NCBI GenBank assembly: GCA_016208665.1
Contig: JACQXT010000050.1
Span: 1 to 7,332 of the forward strand
DNA: 7,332 nucleotides
Source: Chitinivibrionia bacterium
GTDB taxonomy: Bacteria > Krumholzibacteriota > Krumholzibacteriia > WVZY01
Reading direction: 5' to 3'
Shown here: positions 1 to 6,005 of the stretch, one piece after another
Position numbering within the stretch: the first letter of the stretch is position 1
Layout: each line of letters begins with the position of its first letter
Made by a program: the position numbers and the translations under genes
The notes under the pieces: model-generated
Seen by the model: the letters and a program-made list of their open reading frames with translations, nothing else
Databases searched by the model: none
What the model was told of the DNA's origin: nothing

Positions 1-8
1 ACATCTCT

Positions 9-830
9 ATGACGCCTCAAACAATCAGAATCGGCGCACCGTACTATTTATGCGCCCGGCCGCTCTTGTTCGGCCTGACGCGGTCTCCGGACAGGAATGC
101 GGAGCTCGTATACCAGGAATCGGGAACGCTGGCCGATATGCTGGAGAAGGGGCTGCTGGATGCGGCGTTGATTCCCAGCATCGAGTACTTGCGCGGTATC
201 GGAAACCGCATCGTCAAAGGCCCCGCGCTCGTGATGAATCCGGAGGGCGGCGGGGTTTTTCTCGTGGCGAAGAAACCGCTCGACGACGTCGAGCGCATAG
301 CGGTGGACGAGTTCTGCCGGACGCCGATCGCGGCGCTCAGGATCGTTTTGGACGGCATTCATCGCATTCTGCCCGATATCTGCGTCGCCAAGAACAGCGA
401 CAAGAACTGGCGCGAGCTCTACGATGCGGTCCTCCTGAACGGCGACAAGGCGCTCCATTACATTTTCGATAATCCCGCAAGCGCCGACGGCGTGTACGAC
501 GTGGGGCGCATGTGGCACGAGCTGACCGCGACGCCGCTCGTGGATTCGGTCTGGGCGTACAATGACGAAACGCTCGAGGTGTTTCTCGAGAAAGTGCTGC
601 ATAGCTCCCGGAATCTCGGCCTCAGCAATATGCCGCTCCTCGCGAAAGGGCTCGCCAGCACCATGCCGTTCGATCAAACGTTTCTCAGGGACTACCTGAG
701 CGAGCGGTGGAGCTACGACATGGGCGACGAGGAAATGGAAGGCCTCAGAATGCTGGAGGAGCAATCCATCAAGTACGAGCTGGTGAGGGAAAAGCGCCTT
801 GCGGAGCCCGCGCTCGTGCACGGACAATAA
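9..830 (+). CDS. mqnA: MqnA-like protein (chorismate dehydratase family, futalosine pathway of menaquinone synthesis)
   Basis: The 273-aa product has the length and motif order of the MqnA/MqnD family, a periplasmic-binding-protein-like fold. Visible motifs are IRIGAPYYLCARPLL (residues 6-20, cf. the usual IGxVxYLNxRPL), AALIPSIEYLR (52-62), IAVDEFCRTPIAALRIVL (97-114), LLNGDKAL (142-149) and YDVGRMWHELTATPLVDSVWA (163-183, family-typical YDLGxxWxxxTGLPFVFAxW). MqnA is a cytosolic enzyme that dehydrates chorismate to 3-enolpyruvylbenzoate, the first step of the futalosine route. Two conserved stretches are unusual: the Asn of YLN is Cys15, and the Ser-rich stretch normally near residue 80 reads NPEGGGVFLVAKK. 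Family membership is therefore firmer than chorismate dehydratase activity. The ATG lies only 8 bases inside the window, so its Shine-Dalgarno cannot be judged. No other pathway gene is present. A terminator follows the stop directly. Confidence 0.8.
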   Translation: MTPQTIRIGAPYYLCARPLLFGLTRSPDRNAELVYQESGTLADMLEKGLLDAALIPSIEYLRGIGNRIVKGPALVMNPEGGGVFLVAKKPLDDVERIAVDEFCRTPIAALRIVLDGIHRILPDICVAKNSDKNWRELYDAVLLNGDKALHYIFDNPASADGVYDVGRMWHELTATPLVDSVWAYNDETLEVFLEKVLHSSRNLGLSNMPLLAKGLASTMPFDQTFLRDYLSERWSYDMGDEEMEGLRMLEEQSIKYELVREKRLAEPALVHGQ

Positions 831-850
831 TTACGGACAACCATGAATTA

Positions 851-1546
851 TCACGAAGCCGGCGGCTGCTCTCCCGCCGGCTTTTTTCCGCCCGCCAGTA
901 TGTGCGCCCGCCGCGTCGGTTCGGGGATCCGGAAGCGTTTCGTACAGGCGAGCACGATTCTCCGGCTCGATGCGTGATCGACCAGATGGCCGGGCGAAAC
1001 GAATATCGGTTTCACGCCGGTTCGCGTGCGCACGACCGAGCCGATGCGCGCGCCGCCCGAGGTCAGAGCCGAAAAACTGCCCTTTTCCTCGCCGGGAGCC
1101 TCGAACTCGCCGATGAGGCGGTTCTTCGCGCACCCGATCGTTGGAATCCCGAGAAAAAGCCCCAGGTGGGATGCGAGTCCTATACCGCGAGGGTGCGCGA
1201 TCCCCTGTCCGTCGCACAACAGAGCCTCGAACGGCGTTTCGACCTTTTTTAAAACATCGAGAAGAACGGGGATCTCGCGGAAGGAGAGGAGCCCCGGCAC
1301 ATACGGAAACCGCATGGGCGCCTGCGCATGGCGCATCTCGACGACTTCGAGCCCGGGAAAGCCGAGCACGACGACTGCGCCGACACACAGCTTCTCCGCC
1401 GTGTCGACGGCGATATCCGCACCCGCCACGTGCGCGATGTTCTTGATCGCGAGCGGCCGGAGGCGTATCCGCTCCCGCAAGCGCCGCTGAAGCTCGATCG
1501 CTTCCTGAATGCTTACGTCCCACCTGTGAATGTTGTTGATTTTCAT
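851..1546 (-). CDS. nfi: Endonuclease V (deoxyinosine 3'-endonuclease)
   Basis: The 231-aa product is full length for endonuclease V, a Mg2+-dependent repair enzyme that nicks the second phosphodiester 3' to deoxyinosine (and inosine in RNA) left by adenine deamination. The family motifs are in order: VAGADIAV (40-47, metal ligand Asp44), FPYVPGLLSFRE (80-91, with Tyr82 for strand separation and Glu91), LLCDGQGIAHPRGIGLASHLG (109-129, Asp112 and His118), IGCAKNRL (137-144, Lys141), PIFVSPGH (180-187) and IPEPTRRAH (207-215). No catalytic residue appears lost. The ATG at 1546 fits family N-termini (xxHxWDVSxxEAxxLQ). No Shine-Dalgarno precedes it, but an extended -10 box lies 11 bases upstream. 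The gene is convergent with the mqnA-like gene (20-bp gap) and divergent from the CMD gene, so it is probably monocistronic. Confidence 0.95.
   Translation of the reverse strand: MKINNIHRWDVSIQEAIELQRRLRERIRLRPLAIKNIAHVAGADIAVDTAEKLCVGAVVVLGFPGLEVVEMRHAQAPMRFPYVPGLLSFREIPVLLDVLKKVETPFEALLCDGQGIAHPRGIGLASHLGLFLGIPTIGCAKNRLIGEFEAPGEEKGSFSALTSGGARIGSVVRTRTGVKPIFVSPGHLVDHASSRRIVLACTKRFRIPEPTRRAHILAGGKKPAGEQPPAS
856..887 (+). terminator. Rho-independent terminator of the mqnA-like gene, inside the 3' end of nfi
   Basis: An 8-bp perfect GC stem (858-865 GCCGGCGG with 874-881 CCGCCGGC) has an 8-nt loop and is followed by T6 at 882-887. Two A-T pairs (856-857 with 882-883) can extend the stem. It begins 25 bases after the mqnA-like stop, in the right polarity to end that transcript. 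It lies within the last codons of the convergent nfi gene. Confidence 0.8.
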
Positions 1547-1557
1547 GGCCCGCGCGA

Positions 1558-1566
1558 ATTATACCA
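1558..1566 (-). promoter_or_regulatory. Extended -10 promoter of nfi
   Basis: On the minus strand this reads TGG-TATAAT, a consensus -10 hexamer preceded by the TGn extension. No good -35 is seen at 16-18 bp (the 17-bp position reads TATGTA). Transcription would be expected to start about 6-8 bases downstream, near 1551, leaving a leader of only about 5 nt before the nfi ATG. Confidence 0.6.
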
Positions 1567-1599
1567 GAACGTGATGAAAGTACATAGAACGCCCGTGGA

Positions 1600-1625
1600 G
1601 GCGCCGCCGTGCGACAGTCGGCGCC
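1600..1625. repeat. Small inverted repeat in the leader of the CMD gene
   Basis: GGCGCCG (1600-1606) and CGGCGCC (1619-1625) form a 7-bp perfect GC stem with a 12-nt loop. It ends 10 bases before the Shine-Dalgarno of the CMD gene. It might affect mRNA folding or bind a regulator, but such short GC repeats also occur by chance in this GC-rich DNA. Confidence 0.35.
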
Positions 1626-1635
1626 GCAGCAATCT

Positions 1636-1640
1636 GGAGG
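1636..1640 (+). promoter_or_regulatory. Ribosome binding site that fixes the CMD gene start at GTG 1648
   Basis: GGAGG is placed 7 bases before the GTG at 1648-1650. This favours GTG 1648 over the in-frame upstream GTG at 1609, which has no Shine-Dalgarno and lies in a hairpin loop. The nearby ATG at 1643 is out of frame. Confidence 0.75.
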
Positions 1641-1647
1641 TAATGCC

Positions 1648-1989
1648 GTGAAAAAACGCAGGGAAGAGTTCAATGCATTCCGCGAGGAGATGAACAAGCG
1701 GATTCTCGACAGCGACAATCTTTTGGTAAAACGATTCTTCAACCTCGATACGTCGGCCTACAAAGACGGCGCGCTGAGCGCGAAAACGAAGGAGATGCTC
1801 GGGCTGGTCGCATCGATGGTGCTCCGCTGCGACGACTGCATCAGTTACCACGTCGAGCAGTGCCATAAGGAGGGCGTGACGCAGGAGGAATATTTCGAAT
1901 TGTTCGGCGTGGCGCTCGTCGTGGGAGGCTCGATCGTGATTCCGCACCTGAGGCGCGCCGTGGCGTATCTGGATGAGCTGTCGGCTTAG
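1648..1989 (+). CDS. Carboxymuconolactone decarboxylase (CMD)/AhpD-like family protein
   Basis: The product is a 113-aa all-helical protein of the CMD family. From the GTG start, the core runs from LSAKTKEMLGLVASMVLRC through CDDCISYHVEQC (61-72) to the helix around VVGGSIVIPHLRRAV (91-105). The CxxCxxxH motif (Cys61, Cys64, His68) is that of the AhpD-type peroxidase-coupled redox subgroup, with a further Cys72-His73. AhpD-like members use this cysteine pair in thiol-disulfide exchange, while others are decarboxylases or uncharacterised. An intact CxxC makes a thiol-redox role the better guess here. The protein is small, cytosolic and without a signal peptide. The gene diverges from nfi (about 100 bp between starts), and no partner peroxidase is in view. 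Its TAG stop lies in the bulge of the large inverted repeat that follows. Confidence 0.88.
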   Translation: MKKRREEFNAFREEMNKRILDSDNLLVKRFFNLDTSAYKDGALSAKTKEMLGLVASMVLRCDDCISYHVEQCHKEGVTQEEYFELFGVALVVGGSIVIPHLRRAVAYLDELSA

Positions 1990-2125
1990 GTGCGGGCGGG
2001 GCAACGGAGGATCGACGGCGACTCCGCAGCGCGCCGGCCACATATGCTTGCGATCGAGCGCTACCCATCACGCAGGCCGCGAGGACCCGGAGCCGGAGAC
2101 CTCCGTTGCCCCGCCCGCACAAGCC
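1983..2125. repeat. Long inverted repeat (perfect 21-bp arms) between two convergent genes
   Basis: The 21 bases at 1990-2010 are the exact reverse complement of 2100-2120. After a 2-nt bulge (1988-1989, part of the CMD stop codon) the pairing continues for 5 more bases (GGCTT 1983-1987 with AAGCC 2121-2125). The arms enclose 89 bases. These partly pair as well: CGACTCCG near 2019 with CGGAGCCG near 2088, one mismatch, and GCCGGCC with GGCCGC further in. No T-run follows either arm, so it is not a standard intrinsic terminator. It ends 7 bases before the stop of the convergent CHAT gene. It could be a structured transcript end, a barrier to read-through from both sides, or a small non-autonomous palindromic element. 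No target duplication is visible. Confidence 0.85.
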
Positions 2126-2132
2126 CACGCCG

Positions 2133-4892
2133 CTAAAAGAACCGCGCCTCGGGGTCGATCGCGAATATGATCGGCACCGCCCACTCGTACGGTTCGAAAT
2201 CGGATGACGTTGCCAGCGCCCGCCGGGCCGACATGATCGCCTCGGCGAGGCTCCTTCGCTTGCTCAGCTCTTCATAAAATATCGAAGAAAACGTGACCGC
2301 CGCCCCGTCGCCGACTATCAGGCGATTCCCGATCACGCACGGGAGCCCCGATGCAACGAGCGCGGGAGCGACGCCCCTGTTGAAGTCGGCCCTCCCGCCC
2401 TCGGCCGTTTCGCACCCGTTGAGAACCGCAAGTCGCATCTGCGGAGCGTGCGCGCGTATCGCATCGCACAGATCGTCCGAGCCGGCGGGCTCCGAGATCC
2501 CCGTTCGATCTTTCTCGAGTATCAGCGTTCCCGTGTCGGACGCCTCGTCGTAGTCCCCGTGGCCGATATAGTGGAGGATGTGGTACCGCGTCCGCCTGAG
2601 CTGATTTCGAAGCGAACGCATGCTCGTGTGCTCGAGGACGTCGATGTAGAGCCTGCGGCTTTCCACAAGCGGCGCGAGGGCCGTCCGGAGTTCCTTGACT
2701 TCCTTTTTATAGTCGAGCTCGGCCTGGTCGCGCGGCATCGAGACGGCGATGAGCATCCGTATGACCATCGGAAGAATCGGGAGCGCGACGGCGGCCGTCG
2801 TGCTCATGACTCCGCGAAAGAGGCAGATGTCGCCGAAATGAAGGAAGCGCTTCCGCGCGGGATCGTACATCATTTCCCACGGGAAATCCGCGATCCAGGG
2901 ATTGGTGGAAGTGAACGTGATGATGAGCGGCGCCTGCCGTTTCGACTGCGGCCGGATTCTCTCGAAGAGCTTGCCCGGCTCGCCGCTGAATAATGTCCGG
3001 TAGAGCATGGCGCCCGCGCTTTCGATTCGCGATCGGGAGAGTTCGGGTCCGGCGTCTTCGAGATAGCGGCGCAGGCTGCGCTCGGTGCCGATGAGCGAGT
3101 GCCAGTACGTGTCGTCACCGCTGGTCTTGAAAGTGCGCACGCAGCGCGACAGGCCCGACGAAGCCGCAAGAAACGGGAAGGGCTCGGGCGGAAGCGTCGT
3201 GATGCGCGCTTCGGCGATCGCCTTTTTCCACCGGGCGAGCCATTCCTTGTAGAAAGCCTTCTGCCGCTCGTCGCCGATGAGTTCGTCCGCTTCGGCGCCT
3301 CGCTGGGCGGCTTTCGAGGCGGCGGCTGCGCCCCGCCGCGTGAGGGGCGCTCCCCTTGCCGCCGTTCGCGCAATTCCCAAAAAGAACTCGATCTGCCGGA
3401 GGCACTTTTTCGATCGAAGGTATCCGAAGTGATGAATGTTATCTCTTCGATCCTCCGCAGATGCCCATGGGGAAAAGAGCGCCGCGCGTTCCGCGGGCAG
3501 CGGCTCATCGGCGAATGCGCATCCCGCCGTCGGCACCGCGAGGTCGTTCTCTTCGCCCTCGAAGAGCGCATCCAGGCTCGCGTCCGCCAGTTTGAGCAGC
3601 AATTTCCGCGGCGCGTCGAAATTGCCGCCGATCCCATAGTACATCGCGCCGCCGAAGTGCGAGGGCTCGTTCAACGTTTCGAGAAACGGGCTTCCGGGAG
3701 CGAGCGCTCCGACGCCGGGGAGTGTGCCCGGTATGTTGCACGCCGCGAATTTCAGGAGAGCGGCGAGCGCATCGGCGAACCAGGGCAGCACGCGGCCCGG
3801 AAGGAGCGCCGCGGTGTTTGCGAGCCATGCGGCCAGCTTGTCGTACGCCTGCGAGGAGCCGCCGCCGCCCGAAGGAACGAGCGGTGTGCCGGCATTGGGC
3901 GTTCCCACGAGAATCACGCGGTCGATCACCAGGGAGCCTGCGCGTGTGCTCTTCGAACGGCGGCGCCCGCCTTGCCCGAACGCGCCCGTCCTTCGCTTCC
4001 GCGCGAGTTCGACGAGCGACCGCGCGACCAGGCCGCCCCTGCTCGTCGCAAGGACGTCGTAGCGGCACGTGTGCCCGCGCTCGAGATGCTCGAGAAGCCA
4101 GCGGGCGTTTTCCTCCGGAGTGCGCGACGCGGTCGGATGGTCGAATCCCACCACTTTTCCCTCATATGCCTGCATGATGGTGCGCATAAAAGAAGCTCCG
4201 GCAGGTTCGAAGAGAGGCGCGAAGCCGGCCTGCGTCGAAGAGAAGAGCCCGTGAATAATGAGAAGCCCGCGTTTGCCTTCGTGATGAGGGAGCGCTGTGA
4301 GCGGTTTTCCGCGCGCCGTCCCTCGCGCGCCGACTCTCACGAAACGGTGCGGGATGCGCTTGTCCTCCCATCTTCGCGCGAGAACGCGAAGTCCCGCGGC
4401 AATCATGCCTGCGGCGAACGGCGCCGCCCATAGGAGGAGCGTATATGCTGCTCCCCCGCGGGATGCGCGTTGGTCGATCCGCTGTGCGAGCGGCACGTCG
4501 ATGACGTGCGTAGCATCCTTCCCGCGCCGTTTCTTTTCATAGTGGAACGTCATGCCTCCGTGGGAATGAACGAGGAGCGCAAAATATGCGGTGTTCTTCG
4601 TATGAGGCGCCGCGACTCGCACGCGGGGGGCCTCCGGGGCACGTCCGGAAGCCGATTTGGAGGCAGGCTCAGCCCGCCGGGCGGCCGCATCGATTGGGCC
4701 CTCCGGCAGCACGGCGAGTCTTCGCGAGTCCACGAGCCGCAGGCCGCTTCGGGAGAGAAGCTTGACGACCGGCTCTCCGGCAACGGCGCGCGGCATTCGC
4801 GCGAGCCGCACGCGCACCGATTCATATGCTATGGAGGGGGATCGTTTTCTGGTGCTTGAACGAGATGAATAGCTTCTATTAATCTCTTTCAT
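2133..4892 (-). CDS. Alpha/beta-hydrolase fused to a CHAT caspase-like protease
   Basis: About 919 aa from ATG 4892. Residues 1-205 are unassigned: an Arg/Ser-rich start, a hydrophobic stretch at 148-170, then ARRWEDKRIPHR. Residues about 206-507 resemble the lipase/PGAP1-like hydrolases often found with caspase-like domains: oxyanion loop LLIIHGLFSST (210-220), nucleophile elbow LATSRGGLVAR (281-291, Ser284), VILVGTPNAGTPL (326-338), Asp450 in NDLAVPT and His487/488 in NIHHFGYL, so a full Ser-Asp-His triad is plausible. Residues about 650-919 are a CHAT domain: DFPWEMMYDP (669-678), HILHYIGHGD (771-780, His778) and LAVLNGCETA (821-830, Cys827). CHAT domains are cysteine proteases of the caspase/separase clan, several of which act in bacterial programmed death or phage defence; that role here is inference. 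The open frame continues to 5210 but would overlap nrnA. ATG 4910 is the alternative start. Neither has a Shine-Dalgarno. Confidence 0.85.
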   Translation of the reverse strand: MKEINRSYSSRSSTRKRSPSIAYESVRVRLARMPRAVAGEPVVKLLSRSGLRLVDSRRLAVLPEGPIDAAARRAEPASKSASGRAPEAPRVRVAAPHTKNTAYFALLVHSHGGMTFHYEKKRRGKDATHVIDVPLAQRIDQRASRGGAAYTLLLWAAPFAAGMIAAGLRVLARRWEDKRIPHRFVRVGARGTARGKPLTALPHHEGKRGLLIIHGLFSSTQAGFAPLFEPAGASFMRTIMQAYEGKVVGFDHPTASRTPEENARWLLEHLERGHTCRYDVLATSRGGLVARSLVELARKRRTGAFGQGGRRRSKSTRAGSLVIDRVILVGTPNAGTPLVPSGGGGSSQAYDKLAAWLANTAALLPGRVLPWFADALAALLKFAACNIPGTLPGVGALAPGSPFLETLNEPSHFGGAMYYGIGGNFDAPRKLLLKLADASLDALFEGEENDLAVPTAGCAFADEPLPAERAALFSPWASAEDRRDNIHHFGYLRSKKCLRQIEFFLGIARTAARGAPLTRRGAAAASKAAQRGAEADELIGDERQKAFYKEWLARWKKAIAEARITTLPPEPFPFLAASSGLSRCVRTFKTSGDDTYWHSLIGTERSLRRYLEDAGPELSRSRIESAGAMLYRTLFSGEPGKLFERIRPQSKRQAPLIITFTSTNPWIADFPWEMMYDPARKRFLHFGDICLFRGVMSTTAAVALPILPMVIRMLIAVSMPRDQAELDYKKEVKELRTALAPLVESRRLYIDVLEHTSMRSLRNQLRRTRYHILHYIGHGDYDEASDTGTLILEKDRTGISEPAGSDDLCDAIRAHAPQMRLAVLNGCETAEGGRADFNRGVAPALVASGLPCVIGNRLIVGDGAAVTFSSIFYEELSKRRSLAEAIMSARRALATSSDFEPYEWAVPIIFAIDPEARFF

Positions 4893-4900
4893 CGAAAGCG

Positions 4901-4909
4901 AGTATACCA
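4901..4909 (-). promoter_or_regulatory. Extended -10 promoter of the CHAT/hydrolase gene
   Basis: The minus strand reads TGG-TATACT, an extended -10 element. The ATG at 4892 follows after only 8 bases, so the predicted start of transcription falls on or 1-2 bases before that ATG. No convincing -35 is seen. If the promoter is right, ATG 4910 cannot be the start from this transcript, which favours 4892. Confidence 0.5.
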
Positions 4910-4915
4910 TATAGT
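4910..4915 (+). promoter_or_regulatory. Possible -10 box of nrnA, abutting the opposing promoter
   Basis: TATAGT (5/6 to TATAAT) on the plus strand lies about 84 bases before the nrnA ATG. It sits immediately next to the extended -10 of the divergent CHAT gene (4901-4909). The candidate -35 hexamers at 16-18 bp (4886-4893) match poorly, at most 3 of 6 positions. Confidence 0.4.
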
Positions 4916-4983
4916 AAAGATAGAGAGGGAGAAAAATGGACCTCCGCCTCGAGGCGGCCGTCCCGAAGCGTGCAGCCCGTTCC

Positions 4984-4989
4984 GAGGAG
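4984..4989 (+). promoter_or_regulatory. Ribosome binding site supporting nrnA start at 4999
   Basis: GAGGAG lies 9 bases before ATG 4999. An in-frame ATG at 4936 also has a purine-rich GAGGGAG upstream (4925-4931) and would add 21 residues. Family N-termini begin near the WEDTAAFIKRYDSFLLTTH segment, so 4999 is preferred. Confidence 0.65.
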
Positions 4990-4998
4990 CGTTTGAAT

Positions 4999-5985
4999 AT
5001 GTGGGAAGATACAGCAGCATTCATCAAGAGATACGACTCGTTTCTACTGACGACGCACATCAATCCCGAAGGAGACGCCATCGGTTCCGAGGTTGCGCTC
5101 AAGCTGTTTCTCGAAAGCCTTGGGAAACGAGTCACGATCGTCAATTCGAGCCCCACGCCCGCGAACTGCGAGTTCCTCGATCCGGAGCGCGAGATACACG
5201 TGTATCCCAATCAATACAAATCCGACATGATGAGCAGAGCGGATGCCGTCATCATTCTCGACGTCAACGGCTGGATTCACATCGGGTCGTTTGCGGATGT
5301 GCTGAAGGGATGCGGGAAGCCCAGCGCATGCATCGATCATCACGAGGCCGTGGAGAACAAGTTCGCCGACTTCATGGTGCGGGACACGGCGGCGGCTTCC
5401 GCGGGACTCCTCGTGTATGAAGGCATCAAATTCATGGGCGGCGAGATCACCCCCCGGATCGCCGAGGCCGTGTATGCGTCCCTCATCACCGATACCGGGA
5501 CGTTCCGGTTCACCAACACAAACGAACGGGCGTTTCTGGTTGCGGCGGAGCTCTGCGCGATCGGCGCAAAGCCGTTTGCACTTCACAGGCAGATATTCGG
5601 CAACAAAAGCTGGCAAGCCGCGCGCCTGCTCGGTCCGGTTCTCAACACGATCGGTTCGGCGGCGGATGGGAAGCTCGCGTGGATTCACATGACGCGCGAC
5701 ATGCTGGACGCCGCGAGCGCCCAGTACGAGGACAGCGACGGCATCATCGATCCCGTCCGCGCCATCAAGGGCGTCGAGCTGTGTCTCTTTTTCAAGGAAA
5801 CGGAGAGAGGCACCGTCAAGATATCGCTCCGGTCAAACGGCAACGTAGACGCATATCGCCTGGCCAGGAAATATGGAGGCGGCGGACACCGCATGGCTGC
5901 GGGGATGACGCTCTCAGGCGATATGGAATCGGTTATCAAGACAGTCGTGCGCGAGGCGCTGGAGCTGGAGGAGTTGAGGGGGTAG
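4999..5985 (+). CDS. nrnA: DHH/DHHA1 phosphoesterase, NrnA-type nanoRNase / pAp phosphatase
   Basis: The 328-aa product is full length for bifunctional oligoribonuclease and pAp phosphatase NrnA. These Mn2+-dependent cytosolic enzymes degrade 2-5-nt RNA (and, in relatives, pGpG or cyclic dinucleotide products) and dephosphorylate 3'-phosphoadenosine 5'-phosphate. The DHH-domain motifs are in order: LLTTHINPEGDAIGS (16-30, ligands His20, Asp26), VIILDVN (84-90, Asp88), CIDHHE (111-116, the DHH signature 113-115) and SLITDTGTFRF (161-171, Asp165). The DHHA1 substrate-binding domain ends in KYGGGGHRMAAGM (291-303). All expected metal ligands are present. The gene is divergent from the CHAT gene with overlapping promoters and convergent with the DUF4143 remnant (20-bp gap). 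No clear terminator is seen after the stop. Whether it is an RNase, a pAp phosphatase or a cyclic-dinucleotide-linked enzyme cannot be decided from sequence. Confidence 0.93.
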   Translation: MWEDTAAFIKRYDSFLLTTHINPEGDAIGSEVALKLFLESLGKRVTIVNSSPTPANCEFLDPEREIHVYPNQYKSDMMSRADAVIILDVNGWIHIGSFADVLKGCGKPSACIDHHEAVENKFADFMVRDTAAASAGLLVYEGIKFMGGEITPRIAEAVYASLITDTGTFRFTNTNERAFLVAAELCAIGAKPFALHRQIFGNKSWQAARLLGPVLNTIGSAADGKLAWIHMTRDMLDAASAQYEDSDGIIDPVRAIKGVELCLFFKETERGTVKISLRSNGNVDAYRLARKYGGGGHRMAAGMTLSGDMESVIKTVVREALELEELRG

Positions 5986-6005
5986 GCGCTCTCGATCCCT
6001 CCCGT

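Noticed and set aside
48..827. Minus-strand open frame of 259 codons opposite the mqnA-like gene
   Set aside because: It has no recognisable domain, and the plus strand carries MqnA-family motifs along its whole length.
820..840. Direct repeat ACGGACAA at 820-827 and 833-840
   Set aside because: It is only 8 bp with two copies, spanning the mqnA-like stop. There is no further copy and no sign of an operator or insertion duplication.
831..1742. Minus-strand open frame of 303 codons spanning nfi and its upstream region
   Set aside because: It is in a different frame from the endonuclease V motifs and has an Arg/Ala-rich shadow composition.
1983..2125. Integron attC site as an explanation of the long inverted repeat
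   Set aside because: The length and folding are suggestive, but neither RYYYAAC nor GTTRRRY core sites occur at the arm ends. The arms are perfectly paired, whereas attC sites carry extrahelical bases, and no integrase or cassette array is seen.
3099..4433. Long plus-strand open frame (444 codons) antisense to the CHAT/hydrolase gene
   Set aside because: It is highly Arg/Ala-rich with no recognisable motif, as expected from a shadow frame in GC-rich DNA. The opposite strand carries clear catalytic motifs.
4893..5210. Extension of the CHAT/hydrolase reading frame to an ATG at 5210
   Set aside because: It would overlap the first 70 codons of nrnA on the other strand and cross both promoters. 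The added 106 residues have no domain character.
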